Assembly: GCA_021778315.1 (NCBI GenBank)
Contig: JAJYCQ010000021.1
Location: 1-30,497, forward strand
Source: Acidobacteriota bacterium
GTDB lineage: Bacteria; Acidobacteriota; Terriglobia; Terriglobales; Acidobacteriaceae
Length of the DNA: 30,497 nucleotides
Reading direction: 5' to 3'
Shown: piece by piece, positions 22,783 through 30,497 of the stretch
Numbering within the stretch: position 1 is the first letter of the stretch
How the letters are laid out: the number at the start of each line of letters is the position of its first letter
Notes under the pieces: model-generated
What the model saw: only the letters and a program-made list of their open reading frames with translations
Databases searched by the model: none
Told to the model about the DNA's origin: nothing
Program-made: the position numbers and the translations under genes

Positions 22783-23808
22783 TCAGCCTACAGACATCCC
22801 ATTCAGATGGTTCGATTGGGCGGCGACCGTTCCGGGTTGGTCTAGCGGTTCGAGCGCATGGGCGTTGGTGGTTTCAGCGATTAGGCGTGAAGAGGTGGAA
22901 GCACGCCGGCTTCCGCTATATTGCCTGGGCGAGCACCCCATGACTCGTTTGAAGGCAGTGCTGAAGGCGCTTTCGGAGTCATAGCCAAGGGCGAGCGAGA
23001 TCGCGGCGATGGAATCGCTGGAGTTGATTAGGCGGTCGCCGGCCAGCAGCATGCGCCAGCGCGTCAGGTATTCCATGGGGGATGACCCCACGGTCTTTTT
23101 GAACTTTAGAGCGAACACGGACCGGGACATGCGGGCTCGCTCGGCTAGCTTCTGCAGCGTCCAGCGATGAGCAGGGTCGTCGTGCATGGCCTGGATGGCG
23201 GCACTCATCTGGGGATCGGCCAAGGCAAACAGCCATCCCACGCCACCTTGCGTTCCCTCGGACAGATGAAGGCGGAGAGCCTGGACCAGCATCATCAGGG
23301 CAAGCTGTTGTACGACGAGAAAGCTTCCGGGCCTGGGTTCGCGCAGCTCCTGACTCATGCGCTCGAGGGACCATCGCATCGCTGCCTTATCCGCTTCCCG
23401 ACGAATATGGACGATGGGGGGCAGCACATCGAGGAGAATCCAGGCCTGGCTTCCGGTGAGGGTGAAGTGGCCTCCTGCGATGAAGCAGTTCCCTCCTCCA
23501 TTCCATAAGGCGATGCCTCCATCCCTGGGAGCGGCTACGTACTTGAGGGGATCGACCGGAGTCAACGCGAGATCGCTGGTGAGCCGGAAGGGCCTTCCTT
23601 TGGGCAGGAGAAAGCAGTCGCCCGCTTCGAGTCTGACCGGATCTGCAACACCGTCCATGACGAGCCAGCACCGGCCGGAGATGATGGCGTAGCACTTGAT
23701 GCCTCGGTACTGGGCGAACGAGAACGACCAATCGCCTCCGGCGTCAAAACCGCCGGACAGGTAACTTTCGGGTTTGAGGAGGGACAGTACGTTCGAAAGG
23801 GGATCCAT
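22783..23808 (-). CDS. AraC family transcriptional regulator with cupin sensor domain
   Basis: A 341-residue regulator. The ATG at 23808 is preceded by GGAG 5 nt away. The N-terminal about 190 residues are a cupin-like ligand domain of the AraC_binding/Cupin_6 type (DGVADPVRLEAGDCFLLPKG is the cupin turn). The C-terminal domain (about 205-305) has the two AraC helix-turn-helices: WTLQKLAERARMSRSVFALK and SIAAISLALGYDSESAFSTA followed by FKRVMGCSPRQY. A 35-residue tail follows. This cupin-6/AraC architecture is commonly found divergent from oxidoreductase genes, as here: the SDR gene begins 127 bp away in the opposite direction and is the likely target. The inducer is unknown. Confidence 0.92.
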   Translation of the reverse strand: MDPLSNVLSLLKPESYLSGGFDAGGDWSFSFAQYRGIKCYAIISGRCWLVMDGVADPVRLEAGDCFLLPKGRPFRLTSDLALTPVDPLKYVAAPRDGGIALWNGGGNCFIAGGHFTLTGSQAWILLDVLPPIVHIRREADKAAMRWSLERMSQELREPRPGSFLVVQQLALMMLVQALRLHLSEGTQGGVGWLFALADPQMSAAIQAMHDDPAHRWTLQKLAERARMSRSVFALKFKKTVGSSPMEYLTRWRMLLAGDRLINSSDSIAAISLALGYDSESAFSTAFKRVMGCSPRQYSGSRRASTSSRLIAETTNAHALEPLDQPGTVAAQSNHLNGMSVG

Positions 23809-23935
23809 CAGTCTCCGGGACGATCGCAAAGGTAATGCGGACTATTAGCTATAGATCATACTTCCTGACGCTTTTACTTTGGTATTACAAGAGCTGCGGA
23901 TGCGGCTCTGGTGAAGCTATCAAGGAGAAGTGTCC
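23809..23935. promoter_or_regulatory. Divergent promoter region between the AraC-type regulator and the SDR gene
   Basis: This 127-bp spacer is clearly more AT-rich than its surroundings (about 23831-23892). It contains CTATTAGCTATAG (23849-23861), a near-symmetric sequence around TAGCTA, and TATTAC/TACAAG elements that could serve as -10 boxes. It is the expected place for AraC-type operator half-sites controlling both genes. Exact promoter positions cannot be fixed from sequence alone. Confidence 0.45.
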
Positions 23936-24829
23936 ATGCGTATTTTCGTCACGGGTGCCACAGGATTTGTTGGTTCGGCTATCGTTCAAGAGCTCCTGCG
24001 AGGGGGGCATGAGGTTCTGGGTCTCGCTCGCTCGGAAGCGGGGGCGAAGTCGCTGATCGCGGCAGGGGCGCAGGTGCATCGGGGAGATCTCGAAGATCTG
24101 GAGAGCCTGCGCAGCGGAGCCGCGGCTTCGGAGGGTGTGATTCATGCCGGATTCATCCATGACTTTTCACGATTCGAGGAGGTGTGCAAGATCGATCAGC
24201 GTGCAATTGAAGCCCTGGGCTCGGCGCTGGCGGGGACGGAGCGCCCTTTGATCGTCACGGGAGGCACGGCGCTACTTGCTCCGGGTCGAATGTTGACGGA
24301 GGATGAGGCTGCGCCGAGCGGTTCCGCGTCGATTCCGCGGGTCTCGGAACAGACCGCGCTTGCGATGGTTTCGCAGGGGGTGCGGGCCTCGGTGGTGCGG
24401 CTTCCTCCGTCCGTACACGGGGAGGGTGACCATGCGTTTGTTCCGATGCTGATCCATATCGCGCGGGCAAAGGGAGCTTCGGCGTTCATCGGAACAGGGC
24501 AGAACCGCTGGCCCGCGGTCCATCGCTTCGATGCGGCGCGGCTGTACAGGCTGGTGCTGGAGAAAGGAGTTTCGGGGACCATCTATCACGGGGTTGCCGA
24601 GGAAGGCGTGCCGTTTCAAGAGATTGCAGAGGTGATCGGGCGGCGTCTGAAGGTGCCGGTGATGAGCAAGTCTCCGGAGGAGGCGGCAGAGCATTTTGGT
24701 TCGTTCGTGCATTTTGCGGCCATCGACAACGTGGCGTCCAGCGCGCGAACGCAGCAATGGCTCGGATGGCACCCGACCGAAATCAGCCTGCTGAACGATA
24801 TCGACGATGAGCGCTACTTCCGGGCCTGA
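23936..24829 (+). CDS. NAD(P)-dependent epimerase/dehydratase-like SDR
   Basis: A 297-residue extended or atypical short-chain dehydrogenase. The ATG at 23936 has AAGGAG upstream. The nucleotide-binding motif TGATGFVG is at residues 6-13, followed by RGDLEDLESLRSG (the NAD-binding Asp) and a beta-4 segment VIHAGF. The usual YxxxK catalytic motif is not evident: around residues 126-145 the sequence reads SASIPRVSEQTALAMV, so the catalytic Tyr and Lys appear absent, as in atypical SDRs of the NmrA/YeeZ-like kind. It may be a reductase with a different mechanism or a nucleotide-sensing protein. It is divergent from the AraC-type regulator that probably controls it, and convergent with hscA. Confidence 0.85.
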   Translation: MRIFVTGATGFVGSAIVQELLRGGHEVLGLARSEAGAKSLIAAGAQVHRGDLEDLESLRSGAAASEGVIHAGFIHDFSRFEEVCKIDQRAIEALGSALAGTERPLIVTGGTALLAPGRMLTEDEAAPSGSASIPRVSEQTALAMVSQGVRASVVRLPPSVHGEGDHAFVPMLIHIARAKGASAFIGTGQNRWPAVHRFDAARLYRLVLEKGVSGTIYHGVAEEGVPFQEIAEVIGRRLKVPVMSKSPEEAAEHFGSFVHFAAIDNVASSARTQQWLGWHPTEISLLNDIDDERYFRA

Positions 24830-24906
24830 ACCGTGCGCGCCTGCGGTGCTTCGGTATCGCAGGTGCGTGCGTGCGACGTTAACGTTTCCTTCGCGCGCGA
24901 TGGCTC

Positions 24907-24937
24907 AGAACCTTTGCGACGGACGGACACAGGTTCT
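24907..24937. terminator. Candidate terminator hairpin between the SDR gene and hscA
   Basis: AGAACCT (24907-24913) and AGGTTCT (24931-24937) are perfect 7-bp arms around a 17-nt loop, in the 129-bp convergent gap. A second 6-bp hairpin (CCTGCG 24840-24845 with CGCAGG 24858-24863) and the palindrome ACGTTAACGT (24876-24885) lie just before. None has a clear T-run. Confidence 0.4.
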
Positions 24938-24958
24938 TCTGGGGAAGCGAGTGCGGGG

Positions 24959-27118
24959 CTAGTCTTCGGTGGAGTTGGCGGGGGTTTCGGGGTCGGCCTC
25001 AGTTTTGTTGATATCCCATGTTTTAGAAGCGAGAGGCGGGGCGACCGGAGTTTGGGTGGGGGTGGAGGATTGGACTTCGGCTTTGGCGAAGGCGTGGGGG
25101 GCCGTGGGGGTGGCTCCCTGCTGATTGGCGGCGAGGGATTCTCCGGCGGCGGCCATGGTTTTGCCTCCCAGGGCTCCGGTGACGGCGGCGTCCATCATGA
25201 GCTCGGCGAAGCGGCGGGTGGCCTTGTCAAGCTGCTCGATTCCTTTGCGGATGACCTTATAGTCGCCACCGCGGATGGACTGCTTGAGTTCGTGGGCGGC
25301 GGCTTCGATGGCGGCGTGCTCGTCGAAGGTGAGGGCCTGCCAGACGGGGGATTTTTCGCCCTTTTCTACGGCGGTGAGGATGGTCTCGGCTTCGTTTTTG
25401 GCCTCGATGACCTGGCGGGCTGTGATGTCTTGTTCGGCGTTGTCGAAGGAGTCGAGGATCATGGTTTCTACCTGCTCGTCGGTGAGGCCGTAGGTGGGCT
25501 TGACTTCGACCTGGGCCTCTTGCCCGCTGCGTTGCTCGCGGGCGCTGACATGTAGGATGCCGTTCGCGTCGATGAGGAATTTGACTTCGATGCGGGGCAG
25601 GCCGGCGACCATGGGAGGGATGTTTTTGAGGTCGAAGCGGGCGAGGGAGCGGCAGTCCTTGGCTAGCTCTCGCTCGCCTTGCAGGACGTGGATGGCGACG
25701 TTGGTCTGGCCATCTACGCCTGTGGTGAAGTGTTCGGTGGCGGAGGCGGGGATGGTGGAGTTGCGCTGGATGATTTTGGCGACTACGCCGCCGAGGGCTT
25801 CGATGCCGAGGGAGAGGGGGGTGACGTCGAGGAGGAGGAGGTCGTTGGTGGCGGCGTTGGTGGTGCCGGAGAGGATTTGGGCCTGGACGGCGGCGCCGAG
25901 GGCTACGACTTCGTCGGGGTTGAGCTCGGTGTGGAGCTTGCGGTTGCGGGCTTCGAGGTCGAAGAGGTTGGTGACGAGCGCGCGGACGGCGGGGATGCGG
26001 GTGGAGCCTCCGACCATGACGACTTCGTCGATCTGGTCGGGGGTGAGGTTGGCGTCTTTCAGGGCTTGCTTGACGGGGGCGGCGGTGCGGGCGATGACGG
26101 GGGCGATGAGGTCTTCGAATTGGGCGCGGGTGATCTCGCGGGCATAGAGGACTGGGTCCGTGGAATCCCACGTCTCAGAAGCGAGACGTGGGGCACCCGG
26201 ATTCTTGCCGGTGCCGGGGATTTGCAGGGTCAGGCGGGTGGAGTCGGAGGTGCTGAGGGCGATCTTGGCGTCGATGACGGCCTTGCGGAGTTGCTGGATG
26301 GTTTCGGGGTTGGTGGTAACGGATTGATAGGCTTCGGGGCCGAGGTCGCCGCGGATATCGTCGAGGGCTACGGCGAGGAGGAGGTTGTCGATGTCGTCGC
26401 CGCCGAGGTGGGTGTCGCCACCGGTGGCGATGACTTCGAAGATGCCGTCGTGGAGCTTGAGGATGGAGATGTCGAAGGTGCCGCCTCCGAGGTCGTAGAC
26501 GGCGATGATGCGGTCGGCTCCGTTGGGGCTGTCGGCGGTTTGCTTGTCGAGGCCGTAGGCGAGGGCGGCGGCGGTGGGCTCGTTGACGAGGCGGAGGACG
26601 TCGAGGCCGGCGATTCTTCCGGCGTCTTTGGTGGCCTGACGTTGCGCGTCGTTGAAGTAGGCGGGGACGGTGATGACGGCGCGGGTGACTTCGGTGCCGA
26701 AGAAGCGCTCGGCGTTGCGCTTGAGCTGGAGGAGGATGTAGGCGGAGATTTCTGGGGGGGTGAGGGTGAGGCCACCGACGTTGAGCTTGAGGACTTCGCC
26801 GGGCTGGAGGCCGGGGGCGAGGTGGAAGGGGAAGAGGGCGAGCTCTGGGGTGACGTCGGTGAGGTCGCGGCCCATGAGGCGCTTGACGGAGTAGACGGCG
26901 TTGGCGGAGTTGGTGAGGAGAACGCTGCGGGCGGCGTTGCCGACGGAGAAGCCGTTGGCCGTGTCCTGGTCGAACGCGACCACGGACGGGACAATCGCCG
27001 AGCCGTCTTCGCCGGGGATGACGGCTGGAGTGTCGCCCTGCATGAAGGCGATGAGCGAGTTGGTGGTGCCCAGGTCGATACCGACGACGGGTGCGGTGGT
27101 GCGGTGGGGTTCTGCCAC
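24959..27118 (-). CDS. hscA: Fe-S assembly chaperone HscA (Hsp70 family)
   Basis: A 719-residue Hsp70 starting at a GTG (27118) with AGAGGA upstream. The ATPase domain has [10 protein letters not shown] (13-22), [12 protein letters not shown] and [12 protein letters not shown]. The assignment to HscA rather than DnaK rests on the substrate domain: [20 protein letters not shown] followed by [20 protein letters not shown] and [13 protein letters not shown] parallel E. coli HscA closely. It releases clusters from IscU together with HscB (encoded at 3824). Two insertions stand out: about residues 305-323 in the ATPase domain and about 691-701 in the C-terminal tail. Both contain the peptide AP(R/P)LAS(E/K)TWD and are encoded by a palindromic DNA repeat (see findings). 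E. coli HscA is about 616 residues; the insertions and a long tail account for part of the extra length. An IscR-like inverted repeat lies upstream. Confidence 0.93.
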   Translation of the reverse strand: MAEPHRTTAPVVGIDLGTTNSLIAFMQGDTPAVIPGEDGSAIVPSVVAFDQDTANGFSVGNAARSVLLTNSANAVYSVKRLMGRDLTDVTPELALFPFHLAPGLQPGEVLKLNVGGLTLTPPEISAYILLQLKRNAERFFGTEVTRAVITVPAYFNDAQRQATKDAGRIAGLDVLRLVNEPTAAALAYGLDKQTADSPNGADRIIAVYDLGGGTFDISILKLHDGIFEVIATGGDTHLGGDDIDNLLLAVALDDIRGDLGPEAYQSVTTNPETIQQLRKAVIDAKIALSTSDSTRLTLQIPGTGKNPGAPRLASETWDSTDPVLYAREITRAQFEDLIAPVIARTAAPVKQALKDANLTPDQIDEVVMVGGSTRIPAVRALVTNLFDLEARNRKLHTELNPDEVVALGAAVQAQILSGTTNAATNDLLLLDVTPLSLGIEALGGVVAKIIQRNSTIPASATEHFTTGVDGQTNVAIHVLQGERELAKDCRSLARFDLKNIPPMVAGLPRIEVKFLIDANGILHVSAREQRSGQEAQVEVKPTYGLTDEQVETMILDSFDNAEQDITARQVIEAKNEAETILTAVEKGEKSPVWQALTFDEHAAIEAAAHELKQSIRGGDYKVIRKGIEQLDKATRRFAELMMDAAVTGALGGKTMAAAGESLAANQQGATPTAPHAFAKAEVQSSTPTQTPVAPPLASKTWDINKTEADPETPANSTED
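25015..25040. repeat. Palindromic element copy 2 (degenerate) inside hscA
   Basis: This copy matches copy 1 (26167-26192) in 21 of 26 positions and keeps the loop AGAAGC and its following GAGA, but its arms no longer pair well. It encodes about residues 693-701 (peptide [10 protein letters not shown]) near the end of HscA, in the same reading frame as copy 1. Confidence 0.65.
26167..26192. repeat. Palindromic element copy 1 inside hscA
   Basis: CCCACGTCTC (26167-26176), loop AGAAGC, GAGACGTGGG (26183-26192): perfect 10-bp arms. It lies in frame in hscA at codons about 309-317 and encodes the core of the insertion peptide [10 protein letters not shown] in the ATPase domain, where E. coli HscA has no equivalent residues. 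The flanking GGGCACCCGGATTC extends the similarity to copy 2. Confidence 0.75.
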
Positions 27119-27189
27119 GGATCCTCTGCTTTCGTGGGCGCGGGCCGGGGGCCGGTGGAGATGACGTGCGCGCCAAGGACTATTGTCCT

Positions 27190-27214
27190 ATATCCGACGG
27201 ATTTTGTCCGATAT
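27190..27214. promoter_or_regulatory. IscR type-1-like inverted repeat upstream of hscA
   Basis: ATATCCGAC-N7-GTCCGATAT is a 25-bp inverted repeat with 8 of 9 arm positions complementary. Size and half-site spacing equal the IscR type-1 site (ATAnYYGAC-N7-GTCRRnTAT); the left half fits fully, the right half has C in place of one R. It lies 72 bp upstream of the hscA GTG. A possible promoter on the minus strand (CGGACA, 17-nt spacer, GACAAT) overlaps it, the position expected for a repressor site. Confidence 0.5.
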
Positions 27215-27286
27215 GGAGTGGGGCGCGGGACAGAGAGGGATGCTGCTCGAGGAAGCAGGCTGGGGCGAATTGTTTGGGGAGGAGGG

Positions 27287-28246
27287 CTAGACGCCCTGGT
27301 AGACGTAGCCGATGAAGGCGGCGGCTCCTTTGGCTCCTCCTCCCCACTTGTCGTCGTAGAGGGCGGTAGGGCGGGCGGCTACGACTTCGGGGAGGGTCTT
27401 GCCCTGCTGCTTGAGAGCGGCTACTTTGTCTCGCGCGAAGACGAGGACGCTGTGGTATTCGGTGAGCTGGGCCTTGTTGCCGATGGGGCCGTGGCCGGGA
27501 ATGATGATGGTGTTCGCACCGACGGCGGCAAGATTTTTTTCGGTGGCGCGGATCATGCCGTTGATGCTGCCTCCGGTGGAGTAGTCGATGAAGGGGTAGA
27601 AGCCGTTGAACCAGGTGTCTCCGACGTGGAGGACGTCGGCGTCGGGGAAGTGGATGGAGATGTCGGTGTCGGTGTGGGCGGGGCCGTAGTAGGCGAGGTG
27701 GAGGGTGGTGCCGTTGAGGTGGAGGGTCTTGGTGTCGGTGAAGGTTTCGGTGGGGATGGCTCCGGCGGGCGATGGGGGGATGGTGGCGTTGAAGGCGGCG
27801 ATGGTCTGGGTGGTGGAGAGGCGGGTCTTGGTGTTGACCTGGGCGAGGATGGTGGCTCCGGCGGAGTGGACCCAGTCGTTGCCGTCGGTGTGGTCGAAGT
27901 GCCAATGGGTGTTGATGAGGTGGTGGATGGGGTCGGCGGAGAGGGCGGCGAGAGCGGCGGTGAGCTGGGGCTGCGAGGTGGCGTAGCCAGAGTCGATGAG
28001 GAGCTTGCCGTCGGTGCCGGGGAGGACGGCGATGTTGCCTCCGGAGCCGAGGAGAGCGGAGACGTTGCGGCGTAAGGGCTGGGTGGTGATCTTGGCCTTG
28101 GCACCGGCGGCGCGGCCTTCGGCTACGACGGCGGGGACGGCGGTGGGAGCCTGCGCGAAGAGGCTGCGAGGGTTGAACCAAAAGGCCGATGCGGCGAAGG
28201 AGGTGGTGGCTAGAAATTTGCGGCGGGAGAGTGGCTGTGGGGTCAT
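27287..28246 (-). CDS. Tat-exported MBL-fold metallo-hydrolase
   Basis: A 319-residue metallo-beta-lactamase-fold protein. The ATG at 28246 is chosen because GAGGA lies 5 nt upstream and the N-terminus is then a twin-arginine signal (PLSRRKFLATTSFAASAFWF, cleavage near LFAQA); an earlier start would run into the terminator hairpin at 28320-28353. Metal ligands are His114, His116, Asp118 and His119 in HWHFDH, His191 in GPAHTDTD, and His252 in IPGHG, enough for a binuclear site. Tat export suggests folding and metal loading in the cytoplasm before transport. Such proteins hydrolyse diverse substrates; this one differs from the B3 lactamase at 4739 and beta-lactam activity is not implied. hscA follows on the same strand after 168 bp. 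Confidence 0.9.
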   Translation of the reverse strand: MTPQPLSRRKFLATTSFAASAFWFNPRSLFAQAPTAVPAVVAEGRAAGAKAKITTQPLRRNVSALLGSGGNIAVLPGTDGKLLIDSGYATSQPQLTAALAALSADPIHHLINTHWHFDHTDGNDWVHSAGATILAQVNTKTRLSTTQTIAAFNATIPPSPAGAIPTETFTDTKTLHLNGTTLHLAYYGPAHTDTDISIHFPDADVLHVGDTWFNGFYPFIDYSTGGSINGMIRATEKNLAAVGANTIIIPGHGPIGNKAQLTEYHSVLVFARDKVAALKQQGKTLPEVVAARPTALYDDKWGGGAKGAAAFIGYVYQGV

Positions 28247-28319
28247 GGAGTCCTCTGGGGTTCGTGTACCAGCGTAGAGGGTTTTGCCGAGGAGGAGGGT
28301 GCGAGGGGCGGAGGAATCG

Positions 28320-28353
28320 GTGGCCGTTTTCATGTAACGAAGAAAACGGCCAC
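28320..28353. terminator. Strong terminator-like hairpin after the esterase gene
   Basis: GTGGCCGTTTTC (28320-28331), 10-nt loop, GAAAACGGCCAC (28342-28353): perfect 12-bp arms starting 30 bp after the esterase stop (minus strand). The U-run on either strand is inside the stem rather than after it. It separates the esterase transcript from the MBL-fold gene. Confidence 0.65.
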
Positions 28354-28382
28354 GGTTGGTTGGTGGTTGCGTCGGTGGGTGG

Positions 28383-29561
28383 CTAGTCGTTGCGGAAGAG
28401 GAGGGGGGCGAGCTGCTGGAGGTTGACTCGCCAAGTGAGCCAGGTATGGGCTCCTTCGGTTTCGACGGCTACGGTGTTGAAGCCTTTGGCCTTGGTCCAG
28501 GCTACAAAGTCGCGATTGGCTTGGATGAGGCCGTCGGTTTTGCCGCAGCCAACCCAGAGGAGCTTGAGGTTGGCTTTCTTGGCGTCGAGGTTGGGGATGT
28601 CGCGATTGAAGGTGGGTTCGTTGCCCTCTTCTTTGGTGCCGAAGATGGCGGAGCTCATGCCGCCGACGTAGGCGAAGTCGTCGGTGTGGTTGAGGCCGAT
28701 GGTGAGGCCTTCGAGGCCTCCCATGGAGAGGCCGGCGATGGCGCGGTTCTGGCGGCCGGGAGCCACGTTGTACTCGTGATCGATGGCGGGGAGGATTTCG
28801 GTGAGGAGCATTTTGGAGTAGAGGCTGAGGTTTTCGGCGATCTGCGCAGGGTCGCTCCAGACGCTCCAGCCGTGCTGTACGAAGTTGAGGTCGCCGTAGC
28901 CCTGGGGCATGACGACGATCATGGGAACGATTTTCTGCTCGGCTAACATGCGGTCGAGGACGAGGTTGGCGCGGCCGTCGTTGTCCCATGCGTCTTCGGT
29001 GTCGGACCAGCCGTGGAGGAGGTAGAGGACGGGGTAGCCTCCTTTGAGTTTCTCGTCGTAGCCGGGAGGGGTGTAGACGATGTAGCCCTCTTGATTGTCG
29101 GCGAGATTTTTGGCGACGTGGGTGGTGTAGAGGTGGTGGTCGACGCGGCCGTGGGGGATTTCAGTGAGCTCCCAGGGGGCGGGCGTGGGTGCCGGGAGGA
29201 GGACCATGTCGCCGAGAGAGACGAGGTTTTTGACCGTGTCGGCGTTGAGTGGATCGAGCTTGGTGATGCCGTCTTCGATGAAGCTGTACTGATAAATTTC
29301 GGGCGGGAGGACGGGGGTGGTGAGGGTCCAGAGGCCGTTCGCGTCGCGGGTCATGGGGAGAGGTTTGAGGTAGGCGTCGATGCCGACCTGGACAGATTTT
29401 GCGGTGGGAGCGGAGTAGCGGAAGGTGAGGGTGTTGTCAGGATTGACCTGATGACTTTGGAAGGCGAGAGGCGGAGGCGCGGCCTGCGCGGACGCGCTGA
29501 GGGGCATCGCGGCGGCGCCAAGAGAGAGGAGTAGCGCGGTGAGAACGAGAGATCTGGACAT
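28383..29561 (-). CDS. Secreted esterase of the Fes/CE1 type (alpha/beta-hydrolase with N-terminal E-set domain)
   Basis: A 392-residue exported hydrolase with a signal peptide (MSRSLVLTALLLSLGAAAMP, cleavage near ASAQA). Residues about 30-125 form an immunoglobulin-like E-set/CBM48-like domain (AKSVQVGIDAYLKPLPMTRD, NGLWTLTTPVLPPEIYQYSF). The rest is an esterase-D-type alpha/beta-hydrolase: GGYPVLYLLHGWSDTEDAW, the nucleophile elbow GLSMGG (Ser279), Asp343 in GCGKTDG, and His372 in EGAHTW. This two-domain layout is common in feruloyl/acetyl-xylan esterases (CE1) and enterochelin-esterase-like proteins, acting on plant polysaccharide esters or siderophore esters outside the cytoplasm. GATACACT lies 7 nt before the ATG with no Shine-Dalgarno, suggesting a leaderless mRNA. 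The longer frame upstream overlaps the ppc gene and is not used. Confidence 0.9.
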   Translation of the reverse strand: MSRSLVLTALLLSLGAAAMPLSASAQAAPPPLAFQSHQVNPDNTLTFRYSAPTAKSVQVGIDAYLKPLPMTRDANGLWTLTTPVLPPEIYQYSFIEDGITKLDPLNADTVKNLVSLGDMVLLPAPTPAPWELTEIPHGRVDHHLYTTHVAKNLADNQEGYIVYTPPGYDEKLKGGYPVLYLLHGWSDTEDAWDNDGRANLVLDRMLAEQKIVPMIVVMPQGYGDLNFVQHGWSVWSDPAQIAENLSLYSKMLLTEILPAIDHEYNVAPGRQNRAIAGLSMGGLEGLTIGLNHTDDFAYVGGMSSAIFGTKEEGNEPTFNRDIPNLDAKKANLKLLWVGCGKTDGLIQANRDFVAWTKAKGFNTVAVETEGAHTWLTWRVNLQQLAPLLFRND

Positions 29562-29568
29562 GCGGCAA

Positions 29569-29574
29569 AGTGTA
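29569..29574 (-). promoter_or_regulatory. -10-like TACACT 7 nt before the esterase start
   Basis: GCGATACACT on the minus strand ends 7 nt before the ATG at 29561. The same ten bases precede the BNR-propeller gene start at 8153. No ribosome-binding site is visible. Confidence 0.45.
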
Positions 29575-29653
29575 TCGCACGGATGTAACGGCTTGCATCG
29601 GGTAGGCACGCTGCGGGAGCTCTTGCGTGTGACGGCATCAAATTGAGGTGTGA

Positions 29654-30497
29654 TCAGCCGGTGTTGCGGAGACCTGCGCTGATGCCGTTGATGGTGGCCG
29701 TGATGGCGCGGTCGAGTTCGTCGCTGCTCTCTCCTCCACGCTTGCGACGGAGTAGTTCGAGCTGTAGGAGGCTCATCGGATCGACGTAGGGATTGCGGAG
29801 GCGGATGGAGTTGGCGAGGACCTGATTTTTCTCGAGGAGCTCGGTCTGCTGGGTGACGGCGAGGACCATTTGCTGGGTTCGCGTGAACTCGGTTTCGAGG
29901 GTGGTGAAGACTCGGTCGCGGAGGGCGGCGTCTTCGACGAGCGAGGCGTAGAGGCGGGCGATGCCGAAGTCGGCTTTGGCGAGGGCCATCTCTACGTTGC
30001 GAATGATGTCGATGAAGAGGGGGAAGCCTCGGGCCATCTCCTGAAGGAGTTCGAGGCCGCCGGGGTGGGTGTTGGCAAAGTGCTCGAGGGCGTAGCCGAC
30101 GCCGAAGTAGGCGGGGACGACGTGGCGGGATTGCATCCAGCCGAAGACCCAGGGGATGGCGCGGAGATCGGCCATGCTGCGCCGGGCTGCGGCCTTGCCA
30201 GAGGCGCTGGCGTCGGCTCGCTTGGCGGGGCGGGAGCCGATGCGGGCGTGCTCGAGCTCGGCGACCGGGGTGGCCTGCTCGAAGTAGGTGAAGACCTCGG
30301 GGTCGTCGACGAGGTTGGTGGTGTAGAAGGCGAAGGAGGTGGAGGAGAGCTCGTCGAGCGCGGCCTCCCAGCGGGGGAGGATTTCTCCGGTGAGCTGGGG
30401 GACGGCGCTGGCGTCGGAGGAGAGGCGGGCGGTGACGTCGGGACGGGCGAGAGCGTCGAGCGAGGCTGCGATCATCAACTCGAGGTTCCACTCCGCG
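29654..30497 (-). CDS. ppc: Phosphoenolpyruvate carboxylase, C-terminal part (N-terminus beyond window)
   Basis: The last 280 residues of PEP carboxylase; the frame is open to the right edge, so most of this roughly 900-residue enzyme lies outside the window. Diagnostic segments are LRAIPWVFGWMQSR, followed by an active-site-side stretch PAYFGVGYAL, then RNPYVDPMSLLQLELLRRKR and the C-terminus TINGISAGLRNTG, which is the near-invariant end of the family. The glycine-rich catalytic loop lies upstream and is not visible here. The enzyme makes oxaloacetate from PEP and bicarbonate to refill the TCA cycle. The esterase gene follows 92 bp downstream on the same strand, with its own start-proximal promoter element. 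Confidence 0.95.
   Translation of the reverse strand, partial: AEWNLELMIAASLDALARPDVTARLSSDASAVPQLTGEILPRWEAALDELSSTSFAFYTTNLVDDPEVFTYFEQATPVAELEHARIGSRPAKRADASASGKAAARRSMADLRAIPWVFGWMQSRHVVPAYFGVGYALEHFANTHPGGLELLQEMARGFPLFIDIIRNVEMALAKADFGIARLYASLVEDAALRDRVFTTLETEFTRTQQMVLAVTQQTELLEKNQVLANSIRLRNPYVDPMSLLQLELLRRKRGGESSDELDRAITATINGISAGLRNTG

Noticed and set aside
24830..24958. tRNA or small RNA in the structured gap before hscA
   Set aside because: Hairpins are present, but there is no T-loop consensus, anticodon arm or CCA-type end; a terminator reading is simpler.
25679..28075. 798-codon Gly/Val/Asp-rich plus-strand open frame across hscA and the MBL-fold gene
   Set aside because: It is antisense to two clear genes and their intergenic promoter region, and is low-complexity.
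29562..30491. N-terminal extension of the esterase frame to a 702-residue protein
   Set aside because: The extra part is Arg/Pro-rich, overlaps ppc on the same strand in another frame, and the signal peptide and TACACT element mark the start at 29561.

Overview
The window looks like the chromosome of an Acidobacteriota member of the Terriglobia/Acidobacteriaceae type (Granulicella, Terriglobus or Edaphobacter-like). This is inferred from high GC, protein families common in that group, and intergenic TTGCNN hexamer arrays joined to short GTCATTCTGAGCG-type repeats. There is no phage, plasmid, transposase, CRISPR array, rRNA or tRNA that I can see. The genes are chromosomal housekeeping, envelope and metabolic genes, with one partial gene at each edge.

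Layout. 1-3.5 kb (minus strand): partial DUF6624 protein, S9 peptidase, small membrane protein. 3.8-5.6 kb (plus): HscB co-chaperone and a subclass B3 metallo-beta-lactamase. 5.75-7.4 kb: divergent DinB protein and aldo/keto reductase. 7.4-8.15 kb: a large repeat field. 8.15-14 kb: BNR-type propeller, anchored protein of unknown function, amidohydrolase, MFS transporter, MurQ. 14-14.4 kb: repeat field. 14.4-19.15 kb (minus): a run encoding RNase HI, TolC-type efflux protein, Dph6-like ATP pyrophosphatase and a catalytically degenerate GH13 protein. 19.25-22.1 kb (plus): a compact envelope-stress-like module of ECF sigma factor, zinc-finger anti-sigma factor with HEAT repeats, and double-PDZ protein. 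22.3-30.5 kb: 2Fe-2S ferredoxin, AraC regulator divergent from an SDR, HscA chaperone, Tat-exported MBL-fold hydrolase, esterase, and the C-terminal part of PEP carboxylase.

Functional links. HscB, ferredoxin and HscA belong to the ISC iron-sulfur assembly pathway but are scattered over 23 kb. A 25-bp inverted repeat with IscR type-1 geometry lies upstream of hscA. The sigma/anti-sigma/PDZ genes form a plausible signalling operon; the last two overlap by 1 bp.

Structure not explained by the genes: (i) nucleotide skew is strand-bound rather than gene-bound, C-rich on the plus strand up to about 17 kb and G-rich after about 20 kb, giving an origin-polarity crossover; (ii) a palindromic element sits in frame twice inside hscA; (iii) a 69-bp dispersed repeat is present in two inverted copies; (iv) five genes have a TACACT/TAAACT hexamer 6-7 nt before the start codon, suggesting leaderless mRNAs; (v) a low-GC patch lies inside one gene; (vi) polarised mosaic repeat fields occur only in the C-rich half.
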